Assembly: GCF_007754425.1 (NCBI RefSeq)
Contig: NZ_CP037452.1
Location: 3,013,164 to 3,077,163, forward strand
DNA from: Gimesia fumaroli
GTDB taxonomy: Bacteria; Planctomycetota; Planctomycetia; Planctomycetales; Planctomycetaceae
Length of the DNA stretch: 64,000 nt
Reading direction: 5' to 3'
The position numbers were made by a program, and so were the translations under genes. Shown piece by piece: positions 1-7,385 of this stretch. Each line of letters starts with the position of its first letter. Positions within the stretch are counted from its first letter, which is position 1. The notes below the pieces were generated by a model. That model searched no databases, was not told the origin of the DNA, and saw only the letters and a list, made by a program, of their open reading frames with translations.

Positions 1-25
1 GTTTCCAGATAAAAGACACATCAAA

Positions 26-847
26 ATGACTGATCAAACTGATTCCACATCAAAAATGACTGAAGAACAACTGATTGACCGTGCTCGCGAAGCAATGAGT
101 GAGAGTAGTTGGGTCATCGGTGAGTGTGCCTCTCAATGGACCAAAAAATATTCTAAAGGGAGAACCGACGCTGATTTCGGTGCGATGGTTGGTTTAAGCG
201 GCGATCAAATTTATCAGCGTCGACGGGTTTGGGAGACGTTTGGTGACGTCCGAGAGCAATATGCCAAGCTGAAGTGGTCACATTATTACATTGCACTCAC
301 ATGGGATGATGCTCCTGAATGTTTACAGTGGGCAGAAGAAAACGAGGCGACGGTTGCTGAATTGAAAGCCTGGCGACGTGCGATCAATGGTGAAGATCTT
401 TCGATCTCAGAACCCTTTGAAGAGTATCCTGTCGATTCAGAGGTGGCATTTGTTTCCGATGAACCGATTTCAGTCAAAGATCCCTCCGAATATGGGCAAG
501 GTGAAGGGGACGGTTTCGAATCAGGAGGCCGCGAATCCTCTGATGCATCAGCTACCGTTGGCGCGCACGCGCGAGATATGGGAACATCGGGAGGTGACTA
601 TAGTCCGTTTCGGTCAGGAGCGGCATCCCCTGCTCCGCAGAGTTCTGGTGCGGAAGCGGCGGTCGTTGCGAAACCGGAAATTACTCCCGAGCAGGCGATC
701 AAGCGAATCTGTGCTGCTGTTGAACGCAGCTATAAGATGTTATCGCCTGAAGTTCAATCTGCGTTCCCAGAGTTATCACCCAAACTGAAAAAGCGATTTA
801 TCAAAGCGGTCAGTGATCTCAATTCTGTGGCAGCAAAGTTGCAGTAA
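26..847 (+). CDS. Uncharacterised protein with an N-terminal helix-turn-helix-like region
   Basis: A 273-residue soluble protein with no signal peptide or membrane segment. Residues 1-125 are well ordered and contain a helix-turn-helix-like stretch (FGAMVGLSGDQIYQRRRVW, about residues 51-69). This is followed by HYYIALTWDDAPECLQWA and a short Trp/Glu-rich helical part, an arrangement reminiscent of the HTH part of ParB/KorB-like proteins. Residues about 130-215 are low complexity, rich in Ser, Gly and acidic residues, and look disordered. The last 55 residues form another helical segment. A DNA-binding role is inferred from the HTH-like segment alone; I do not recognise the family. No partner gene is close enough to suggest an operon. 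Confidence 0.75.
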   Translation: MTDQTDSTSKMTEEQLIDRAREAMSESSWVIGECASQWTKKYSKGRTDADFGAMVGLSGDQIYQRRRVWETFGDVREQYAKLKWSHYYIALTWDDAPECLQWAEENEATVAELKAWRRAINGEDLSISEPFEEYPVDSEVAFVSDEPISVKDPSEYGQGEGDGFESGGRESSDASATVGAHARDMGTSGGDYSPFRSGAASPAPQSSGAEAAVVAKPEITPEQAIKRICAAVERSYKMLSPEVQSAFPELSPKLKKRFIKAVSDLNSVAAKLQ

Positions 848-958
848 GCTGCTCGGCTTTCTGTCCAACGGTGTTGCGATCTATGAATGGACGTGCCTAG
901 AATAAGTGTTGGATGACGTCAGTTTCCGTCTTTTCATTTTGTGTGAAATCATCAGGTT

Positions 959-2134
959 ATGGCTCCAGAACAACAGTCACTACGCTATGACACTCCTGCG
1001 AGAAAGTCTTCGATTACTCAGAAATGGCTCATTCTGATACTCATTGTCCTGATTGGTCTCATGACATTTGAGTTATTCAGCCGTAAATTGAGACAATCGA
1101 CGTCTCGCATTCCCATAAGGGCAGATCTGACCCAGTCCGAACGCAGGACGATTGAATTATTTCACGAATCGTCGCCCTCGGTGGTCCATATTCGGACAGC
1201 CGAGTTTGCGTTGGAAGCCGATCAATTTAGTATGAATCTGCAAAAAACGCCTCAAGGCTCAGGAACCGGTTTTATCTGGGATCGCCTGGGGCATATTGTG
1301 ACGAACTTCCATGTGATTCAAAAAGCCGATGAAGCGACGGTCACATTAGCAGACAATACCATCTGGAAAGCCAAGTTGGTGGGTTTTTTGCCTTCCAAGG
1401 ATCTGGCAGTGCTAAAAATTAATGCGCCCAGCGAACGTCTCAAGCCGATTAAGGTGGGGTATTCTGCTGATCTTCAGGTGGGGCAGACCGTCCTGGCAAT
1501 TGGGAATCCATTTGGTCTGGATCAATCTCTGACCACAGGAATCATCAGTGGACTGGGGCGAGAAATCATTTCTGCAACGGGCCAGTCGATACGGGATGTG
1601 ATTCAGACGGATGCTTCGATTAATCCTGGCAATTCGGGAGGCCCTTTACTCGACAGCTCGGGGCATTTAATTGGGGTGAATACTGCCATATACAGCTCGT
1701 CCCATGTCTATGCTGGAATTGGCTATGCCGTTCCCGTGGACCTGATCAGCCGCTTTGTTCCTCAACTTATTCGCTATGGGCTGATTCAGATTCCGAGTTT
1801 GAATTTTACAGGCCTTGATGACTTTGTCACCCGCAAGCTGAAAAGCGATAAGCTCTTGCCCCAGGATGCTCAGGGAGTCATGGTGCGGGATGTGATGCCC
1901 GGAGGAGCCGCTGACCTGGCAGGCTTACAGGCAATTCGACTAGACCAGTCTGGGAATGTGATTCTGGGAGACCTGATCATGCAACTGGATAATATGCCCA
2001 TCACAAATGCGAATGACTTACTTGATGCTCTCGAAGCCCATAAAGTGGGAGACGAAGTGCCCCTGATTGTTTTGCGCAATAATAAAAAAATGAAATTAAC
2101 GGCAAAACTGCAAGAGTGGAAAAACGACCGATAA
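959..2134 (+). CDS. Membrane-anchored HtrA/DegP-type serine protease with one PDZ domain
   Basis: A 391-residue S1C-family endopeptidase expected to cut misfolded envelope proteins. Residues 23-40 form a single transmembrane anchor after a short basic N-terminus, so the protease domain should face the periplasm. The catalytic triad is complete: His118 in TNFHVI, Asp148 in SKDLAVLKI and Ser226 in NPGNSGGPL. A single PDZ domain follows (about 285-385, with GVMVRDVMPGGAADLAGL). One anchor plus one PDZ resembles DegS more than the two-PDZ soluble DegP. The gene stands alone with about 110 bases upstream and 240 downstream. Family assignment is secure; a regulatory DegS-like role is only inference. 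Confidence 0.95.
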   Translation: MAPEQQSLRYDTPARKSSITQKWLILILIVLIGLMTFELFSRKLRQSTSRIPIRADLTQSERRTIELFHESSPSVVHIRTAEFALEADQFSMNLQKTPQGSGTGFIWDRLGHIVTNFHVIQKADEATVTLADNTIWKAKLVGFLPSKDLAVLKINAPSERLKPIKVGYSADLQVGQTVLAIGNPFGLDQSLTTGIISGLGREIISATGQSIRDVIQTDASINPGNSGGPLLDSSGHLIGVNTAIYSSSHVYAGIGYAVPVDLISRFVPQLIRYGLIQIPSLNFTGLDDFVTRKLKSDKLLPQDAQGVMVRDVMPGGAADLAGLQAIRLDQSGNVILGDLIMQLDNMPITNANDLLDALEAHKVGDEVPLIVLRNNKKMKLTAKLQEWKNDR

Positions 2135-2267
2135 GGTTTCTTCTCCAGGCTCGATTCTGAATTGAACTGGATGATAGGTGAGATGCGAAGAGCGAAGCGT
2201 ATTGGTAAATATTCGGTTTGAATGGACTTGCGCCAATAGATCTTGAATACTCAAACGGATTTCTTGG

Positions 2268-2295
2268 TTGACAGTTTACTGATTTGGATTACTAT
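2268..2295 (+). promoter_or_regulatory. Candidate sigma-70-type promoter for the STAS gene
   Basis: TTGACA at 2268-2273 is a perfect -35 hexamer. TACTAT at 2290-2295 is a partial -10 match, with a 16-base spacer. Transcription would start near 2302, about 70 bases before the STAS start codon. This is a sequence match only. Confidence 0.4.
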
Positions 2296-2372
2296 GTGTA
2301 GGTTCCTTTGGTATCCCTCTTGTTAAGACTTGCAGGGTTTTTACAAACGACGATCTTGTTGACAGTTCAATT

Positions 2373-2738
2373 ATGCCTGCCGATTATCCACCTGAAATAG
2401 TCAAAGAGGGTCAGGTCACTATCGTGTCCCTGGGGCCAGAGTACGAAAATCTGGATGAACCCAGGCTCGATGCGTTGACGGATGTTCTATTACAGGTTGC
2501 CGAAACAGCATCCCCTCCCATCGTCGTACTGGACCTTTCCCATACTTCATTCTTTGGATCGGCTTTTATTGAAGTGATCTTCCGGATGTGGAATCGCCTG
2601 AATCATCGGGAAGGCGGTAAATTCTGTATTTGCGGTCTCAGTGAATATTGTACGGAAGTGCTTGAAGTGACCCATCTTGATCAACTGTGGGAAACTTATC
2701 CAAATCGAGAAGAAGCCATTCGGTCTCTGAACGCTTAA
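2373..2738 (+). CDS. STAS-domain protein (anti-sigma factor antagonist-like)
   Basis: A 121-residue single-domain STAS protein of the SpoIIAA/RsbV type. Such proteins usually free a sigma factor by binding its anti-sigma kinase. The STAS core is clear: VVLDLSHTSFFGSAFIEVI, where the Ser of FGSAF sits where SpoIIAA carries its phosphorylated Ser, followed by a helix and KFCICGLSEY. No kinase or phosphatase partner is next to it, so it acts with genes elsewhere. The FFGSAF variant is, from memory, common in planctomycete STAS proteins. Target unknown. Confidence 0.85.
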   Translation: MPADYPPEIVKEGQVTIVSLGPEYENLDEPRLDALTDVLLQVAETASPPIVVLDLSHTSFFGSAFIEVIFRMWNRLNHREGGKFCICGLSEYCTEVLEVTHLDQLWETYPNREEAIRSLNA

Positions 2739-3069
2739 GCGACTTCACATGACGTCGTTCGCCGTTTCACGCCCCGGTTCCCCTTGCTTTTGATTGTATC
2801 CTTCTGGAGTCTGCCTGATTCAAAATGTATCTGATTGTTAACATTTTGGATGGTCACTGATCGTTTTTGTTACGGTTTATTTGCATCTACGAGGTATGTA
2901 TCTGGGCAAGTACCCGCTGTTGATTGTGGTATTTTCGCTTCACCTATTGCGATTCGACAAATAAAAATCTCCAGGCGTACAGAATCCTGAAAATTCAAAG
3001 GATTGGTACAGGTTATGCATGTTAGTTCGTAGAGGATTTTCTATCTGGACTACATGAAAGGGCGACCCT
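2739..3069 (+). other. Gene-free leader region upstream of the Flp-type pilin
   Basis: No open frame here looks coding. The recognisable content is the sigma-54-type promoter at 3004-3020 and a purine-rich ribosome-binding stretch (GAAAGGG) just before the GTG start at 3070. The first 250 bases show nothing I can name. Confidence 0.6.
3004..3020 (+). promoter_or_regulatory. Candidate sigma-54 (RpoN) promoter of the Flp-type pilin gene
   Basis: TGGTACAGGTTATGCAT closely fits the -24/-12 consensus TGGCAC-N5-TTGCA. The invariant GG (3005-3006) and GC (3017-3018) are separated by exactly ten bases. The expected start of transcription is near 3030, giving a leader of about 40 bases. Pilin genes are often RpoN-dependent, which agrees with the position. 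The required enhancer-binding protein is not identified here. Confidence 0.6.
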
Positions 3070-3258
3070 GTGCTAAATAAAATCCGGACCAAAACTCAGC
3101 AATGGAAGAAAAAAGTCCGTGGTGCTGTATTTGTTGAATACCTGTTGTTACTTACGATCATCGGAATTGGTGCCATTGCTGGTTTGACAACACTTCGAAG
3201 TGCATTGATCAACGAGCTGATGGATCTGGCAAACGCAATTAACGCCATCAATTCGTAA
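3070..3258 (+). CDS. Flp/TadE-type pilin subunit (class III prepilin)
   Basis: A 62-residue prepilin-like protein. A basic leader (residues 1-18) precedes RGAVFVEYLLLLTIIGIG, which matches the Flp prepilin rule: Gly, cleavage, then Glu at +5 and Tyr at +6. A single hydrophobic helix follows. After processing by a prepilin peptidase the subunit would build thin Tad/Flp pili used for attachment. The start is GTG at 3070, preceded by GAAAGGG. A sigma-54-type promoter lies 50-65 bases upstream and a strong terminator follows, so the gene is probably transcribed alone. No tad assembly genes are in the window. Confidence 0.85.
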   Translation: MLNKIRTKTQQWKKKVRGAVFVEYLLLLTIIGIGAIAGLTTLRSALINELMDLANAINAINS

Positions 3259-3292
3259 GTCCAAGATCGCTTGATACAACTTTGGAATACCT

Positions 3293-3328
3293 AAAAAGGT
3301 TTGTGCCTGAGGCACAGGCCTTTTTTTT
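3293..3328 (+). terminator. Rho-independent terminator after the pilin gene
   Basis: The stem GTGCC-TGA-GGCAC is extended by AAAAAGG pairing with CCTTTTT and ends in a run of eight T residues. It lies 35 bases after the pilin stop codon. Confidence 0.85.
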
Positions 3329-3459
3329 GGTTTGTCTGGGCTGTATTTTCCTTTTTGTGTTAAAAAGATTGAAATAAACGGAATGGATTGAATATAATGA
3401 GTTCGATGAATAAATAGCCTGTGGTTATTTCGCATTTTTAAAATAGATGAGGCGGATTG

Positions 3460-3990
3460 ATGAAACGATTATTAGTACTGGCTGTTGTAATGGGGCTGTT
3501 TTATGTCACCATGTCCAGCTTTAGTTCAGCAGATCAAAAAGAGGGAGAGCGTAAGCCTGCTGCCGCTGCTCAGAAGAAGTCCGCTGAAAAGGATGAGTAT
3601 TCCGACTATGATCGTGATGATCTGAAAACCGGTCTGGCCCGTGCCTATTACGATGCACTCATGGATGCCAGGAACGACATCGAAAATAACGAAGGCGAAA
3701 ATGATCTGGGTGAATATGAAGACCGAGATGGAAACAAACATACCGCCTTTGATGAAGCACGCAGGACCATTCTGCAGGCAGATCGAATTCTGGCGCGAGT
3801 TAAGGCTGAAAATAAAAGAGCCTTGGTTAAGCTTCGAAATCCGCCCCGCCGAATTCTGCCTCCCAAGGCAGTTGTGAAAAGCAAACAGACTTTAGAGCAA
3901 CAAATTGAAGCACAGGAAAAACTGCTCAAGCAGGAGGAGCAAAAACTGGTGCGTCTCAAAAAAGACTTGGAAACCGCTCCTGCGAAATAA
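3460..3990 (+). CDS. Small secreted, highly charged hypothetical protein
   Basis: A 176-residue protein starting at ATG 3460; an in-frame TTG lies one codon earlier, but GAGGCGG is well placed for the ATG. Residues 1-24 form a signal peptide (KRLLVLAVVMGLFYVTMSSF). The mature part is very acidic between about 40 and 95 (DEYSDYDRDD, NDIENNEGEND). It ends in a basic coiled-coil-like helix (about 140-172, QQIEAQEKLLKQEEQKLVRL). A periplasmic or surface structural role fits. I do not recognise the family. It lies 200 bases after the pilin gene but behind a terminator. Confidence 0.75.
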   Translation: MKRLLVLAVVMGLFYVTMSSFSSADQKEGERKPAAAAQKKSAEKDEYSDYDRDDLKTGLARAYYDALMDARNDIENNEGENDLGEYEDRDGNKHTAFDEARRTILQADRILARVKAENKRALVKLRNPPRRILPPKAVVKSKQTLEQQIEAQEKLLKQEEQKLVRLKKDLETAPAK

Positions 3991-4012
3991 AATCACTGTT
4001 TCCATTTGACGA

Positions 4013-4058
4013 TTATGGCCGTGACGGAAAAAGCATTCCTTCGCGGCTATTTTTTTTT
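4013..4058 (+). terminator. Terminator between convergent genes
   Basis: ATGGCCGTGACGGAA pairs imperfectly with TTCCTTCGCGGCTAT across a short A-rich loop and is followed by a run of T on the plus strand. It ends the secreted-protein gene and overlaps the stop codon of the convergent PQQ-like gene. Confidence 0.65.
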
Positions 4059-5447
4059 CAGATCAAGGCAGATCATTCTTTTTTCGTCACGCAGGTACAG
4101 TCGCCCGTTTGCCAGGGCTGGGTGAGCCCAGGCTTTAAATCCGAGTAATCCCGTCAGCTTGCCTTTCTCGCGATACTCAGTAGGGTTGGCTTCGATTAGG
4201 ATCAGAGTCCCCTGCTCTGTCAGGCAGATGATATGGTCTTCCACAGCGATTTGCGTGCATTTACCAACACGTCTGGACATCCACTGAACCTTTCCGCGCT
4301 GCAAATCCAGGCAACGGTATGTGACTGCAGCCAGGTCGCCGTGCGGGCCATAGATATAACCATCCTTGATGATGCTGGTAGCAAACTGGTTCTGCATCGC
4401 CAGAGTTTTCCACTGTGAGATCGGACGCAGGCTTTCATTCTGACGGATCAAGGCAAACCGCATTGCGCCTGTTCCATAAGCAGAAGAGATAAACAGGGAT
4501 TCCTCATTCCAGACAGGAGTGGCACAATTGCAGTTGTATTTGTTACCCCAGACCACGCGCCAGAGCAGACTTCCCTGTTCCGGGTTGAGTGAGAGAATTG
4601 ATTGTCCGGTCGGCACAATGATTTGGCGTTGATCTTCTGCTTCGATGACAATTGGCGAGCCATAACCGGGGGGATCATTTCCAGCAGACCAGACCAGTTT
4701 TCCGGTATCTTTATTCAGAGCAATCACTGAGTTGTTATTGGAACCGCCGGGTTGAAGGATGACCAGGTCTCCTTCGATCAGAGGCGAGGCGGACATGCCC
4801 CAGTAGTAAATGGTTTTCTGTTCCTGTTGTCCAGCACCACTCACATCGAAAATATTCTTTTTCCAGACGATTTTACCGGAATTGGCTTCCAGGCAGAGTA
4901 AGTCCCCGGCTGGCAAGAGGCAATATAGTTTTCCATCATCATAGGTGGGAGTAGAACGGGGGCCACGTGCTTGTCTCTGGCTATCCAGATAGGTCGGTGC
5001 AGCGATTGTGGACCAAAGTTTCTTACCTGTATCCGCATCAAAGCAGACGACATAATCGTTCGTCAAGTGGGTTGCCATCGTCCAGATTCGGCCGTTAGCC
5101 ACCACGATAGAAGAATAACCGCTGCCTAGTGGAACGCGCCAGAGCACAGCAGGCCGATGTACGTTCCAGTTCAAGTTCAGACCGGTTTCTTCTGAAATTC
5201 CGTTACGGCGATTTCCCAGGAACGAAGTCCAGGTAGTACCTTTCTTAGCGGTCTCTTGATTTCCAGGCACAACTTTTACTGGAGAAGTGGAATTCGATTT
5301 TGAACCGCGTGGGGAAATCTGAGGTAACTGACCAGTGGCGAGACTGGTGTTGATCATCAAGGCAAACAGAAGAATTGCTGCTCTGACTTGTGTTGTACGG
5401 GAGCCAGTAAAAGTACGCGGGGCAACTTGAATTTCACGCCAGTTCAT
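4047..5447 (-). CDS. Secreted PQQ-like beta-propeller protein (BamB-type repeat)
   Basis: About 466 residues. The start is put at ATG 5447 because GGGAAGAG lies seven bases before it; an in-frame ATG at 5462 would add five residues. A signal peptide (RAAILLFALMINTSLATG) is followed by blades of the PQQ-like type, with recurrent phrases such as CFDADTGKKLW, CLEANSGKIVWKK and ALNKDTGKLVW. These proteins form beta-propellers that bind partners or cofactors. There are no Cys-Cys or heme motifs of true quinoprotein dehydrogenases, so an enzymatic role is not supported. It resembles the protein encoded at 7386-8948 in architecture and wording (GYSSIVVANGRIWTM versus GYSSVSLSGNLVFTM), suggesting an old duplication. 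Confidence 0.85.
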   Translation of the reverse strand: MNWREIQVAPRTFTGSRTTQVRAAILLFALMINTSLATGQLPQISPRGSKSNSTSPVKVVPGNQETAKKGTTWTSFLGNRRNGISEETGLNLNWNVHRPAVLWRVPLGSGYSSIVVANGRIWTMATHLTNDYVVCFDADTGKKLWSTIAAPTYLDSQRQARGPRSTPTYDDGKLYCLLPAGDLLCLEANSGKIVWKKNIFDVSGAGQQEQKTIYYWGMSASPLIEGDLVILQPGGSNNNSVIALNKDTGKLVWSAGNDPPGYGSPIVIEAEDQRQIIVPTGQSILSLNPEQGSLLWRVVWGNKYNCNCATPVWNEESLFISSAYGTGAMRFALIRQNESLRPISQWKTLAMQNQFATSIIKDGYIYGPHGDLAAVTYRCLDLQRGKVQWMSRRVGKCTQIAVEDHIICLTEQGTLILIEANPTEYREKGKLTGLLGFKAWAHPALANGRLYLRDEKRMICLDLKKK

Positions 5448-5509
5448 TGAGACTCTTCCCATTTTGTAGTATCCGGGCCGATTCCCCTGTTAAAGAAGTT
5501 GTTCGCGCC

Positions 5510-5977
5510 TTAGGGCGAGACTTCAACCCAGAGTGCGATTTGAACGGCAGCGTTCAGAGGCATTTCTGAAATTCCCAGCGCAACACGTGTATGTTTTCCT
5601 TTATCTCCCAAAACGTCAGTTAAGAGCTTTGATGCTGCGTTTAAGATATAAGGCTGTCGATCGAATCCGGGCGCTGAGTGGACATATCCTTCTAAACGAA
5701 TGACTTTGTTGATCTTGGAGAGCTCACCAGTGATTGACTTTATCTGAGCCAGGGCATTCAACAGACACAGGCAGGCTGCATTGGAACCGTCGTCTTCATG
5801 AAGATGTTCACCAATTTTTCCTTTAAACATCAACTCGGTACCAATAAACGGGAGCTGGCCGCTGGTGACAATTGTATTCCCAAACTGTGTCACGGGAATG
5901 TATGATCCCACCGCAGCGGGAGGAGATGGTAAAGTATGTCCCAGTTCCTGTATGAGTTCTTCTGGTGTCTGGCTCAT
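5510..5977 (-). CDS. RidA/YjgF/UK114-family protein
   Basis: A 155-residue cytoplasmic protein of the Rid family, trimeric proteins that often hydrolyse reactive enamine or imine intermediates. The fold is visible from ITSGQLPF-like IVTSGQLPFIG (about 36-46) to VIRLEGYVHSAPGF (92-105) and HTRVALGISEMPLNAAVQI. Arg131 corresponds to the substrate-binding arginine of RidA. The Glu that follows in classical RidA (VEIE) is replaced (AAVQI), so it belongs to a sister subfamily and deaminase activity cannot be assumed. It is co-oriented with the PQQ-like gene downstream, about 60 bases away. Confidence 0.9.
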   Translation of the reverse strand: MSQTPEELIQELGHTLPSPPAAVGSYIPVTQFGNTIVTSGQLPFIGTELMFKGKIGEHLHEDDGSNAACLCLLNALAQIKSITGELSKINKVIRLEGYVHSAPGFDRQPYILNAASKLLTDVLGDKGKHTRVALGISEMPLNAAVQIALWVEVSP

Positions 5978-6156
5978 CGTGAGATCGTTTCCCTTGTTGT
6001 AAGTATAAAAATAGGAGCGATTCCATTTTTGTGAGAATCTTACTTAAAACAGCTGGACTATAATATAACTCAGAATCACGCTTGTATAAATAGATCAATG
6101 AGATCTGATCAAATAAAGTCAGGGTAGCGCGTGCCGTCTCAGGGAAATCAATCAGA

Positions 6157-7218
6157 ATGAAGTCAGATCAGTCAACGAATTCGGCAAGGACACCATCGGG
6201 GGCTTCTGCTCAGACTTCGCGCGCTCATTCCGTCCGGCTGCGATTTTGGTTGCTAAAACCATTCATTTTGATTCTCTCGGCTGGTTGGGTTCTGGCGCTG
6301 ATGATTCGTTTGACGGTGCGCGATGCAGAGGGATTAGTGCCATCATTGGTGTTTTATTTGTCTCCCCTCATTCTGTTGAGCCTGGGGGCTGCGTCTGTTT
6401 TTATTTTATCCTGGTATGTTCGCTGGCACCAAATTGCTCTGGTCTGGTTGTTGCTGACGCTGGTCAGCGGGAGTTGGTGCTGGAACTCTCAATTTCAAAG
6501 ACACCACACGTCATCCGGCATTCTAGAAGGCAACCCAACTGAGCTCCGCGTTCATTTCTGGAATATTGGGGATCGAATCTGGGGAATGGATCGCGTTTTG
6601 GATGAGTTGAAAGCCGTTGATGCTGATCTGATTGGTCTGGTGGAAGCTGGAGCGGACTCAGAGAAAATGAAATTGTTCTGGAAAGAATCCTTTCCAGAAC
6701 ACCCTTATCAGTTCGTGAAGGAGGGACTCGTGTTTCTGTCGCGTGTTCCAATTTCGAGTCAGAGTTCAGGGGTACTTGCCAAAATGGGAAAGTATGAACG
6801 GTTCGATTTAATCTTGCCCCAATCGTCGCAAGTCAAGATGTCTGTTTATCTGGTCGACATCAAAAGTACCATTTTGCGATCCAGAAAATCAGCTCTGCAA
6901 GAACTGGCAAATCGAGTTTCAGAAACTGATGATCGTCCGCTTTTAGTTCTGGGTGACTTTAATACCCCCAGCGATTCCGTTCATTTTAAACCTGTACGAA
7001 GGACATTAAAAAATTCGTTTGAAGTTGCCGGCAATGGTTACATGCCTACCTGGCCTTTACCTCTGCCTGTCCTGGATCTGGATGGTATTTGGGCCAATCA
7101 ATTTATAAAGGTTCTTTCTGCAGAGAACCGGTGGACCTGGGTCTCGGATCATCGTCCCGTCGTAACCCAGGTCGAAATGGAGTCGCGTCCCATCGACAGA
7201 GGGGCTTCCGTGAACTGA
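6157..7218 (+). CDS. Membrane-anchored endonuclease/exonuclease/phosphatase-family protein
   Basis: A 353-residue protein. After a short cytoplasmic N-terminus there are three transmembrane helices (about 34-52, 62-84, 92-110). A complete EEP-fold domain follows, with FWNIG (Asn136), Glu163 in LIGLVEAG, GDFN (266-269) and the catalytic SDHRP (330-334). EEP proteins are Mg-dependent phosphodiesterases acting on nucleic acids or phospholipids. The membrane anchor with an outward-facing catalytic domain is typical of a bacterial group that includes extracellular nucleases. Substrate unknown. It is divergent from the RidA gene. Confidence 0.9.
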   Translation: MKSDQSTNSARTPSGASAQTSRAHSVRLRFWLLKPFILILSAGWVLALMIRLTVRDAEGLVPSLVFYLSPLILLSLGAASVFILSWYVRWHQIALVWLLLTLVSGSWCWNSQFQRHHTSSGILEGNPTELRVHFWNIGDRIWGMDRVLDELKAVDADLIGLVEAGADSEKMKLFWKESFPEHPYQFVKEGLVFLSRVPISSQSSGVLAKMGKYERFDLILPQSSQVKMSVYLVDIKSTILRSRKSALQELANRVSETDDRPLLVLGDFNTPSDSVHFKPVRRTLKNSFEVAGNGYMPTWPLPLPVLDLDGIWANQFIKVLSAENRWTWVSDHRPVVTQVEMESRPIDRGASVN

Positions 7219-7385
7219 TTGGATTGGGATTTTGAATCGGTCAGAAAAGATCCCCAAAATCCGGCAATTCGTAATTCCTGCTTCATCCGGTGTGCTGGTC
7301 CGGTTATAATCGAGCCTGAAATTATGCCTGCCAGGTAGCAGCAATACAGGACAAGACCGGTTTCTGAAATATAAGAGGGCTTCTC

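Noticed and set aside
6424..6438. Sigma-54-like TGGCAC...TTGC inside the EEP gene
   Set aside because: The spacing between GG and GC is nine bases, not ten, and it lies inside a coding region.
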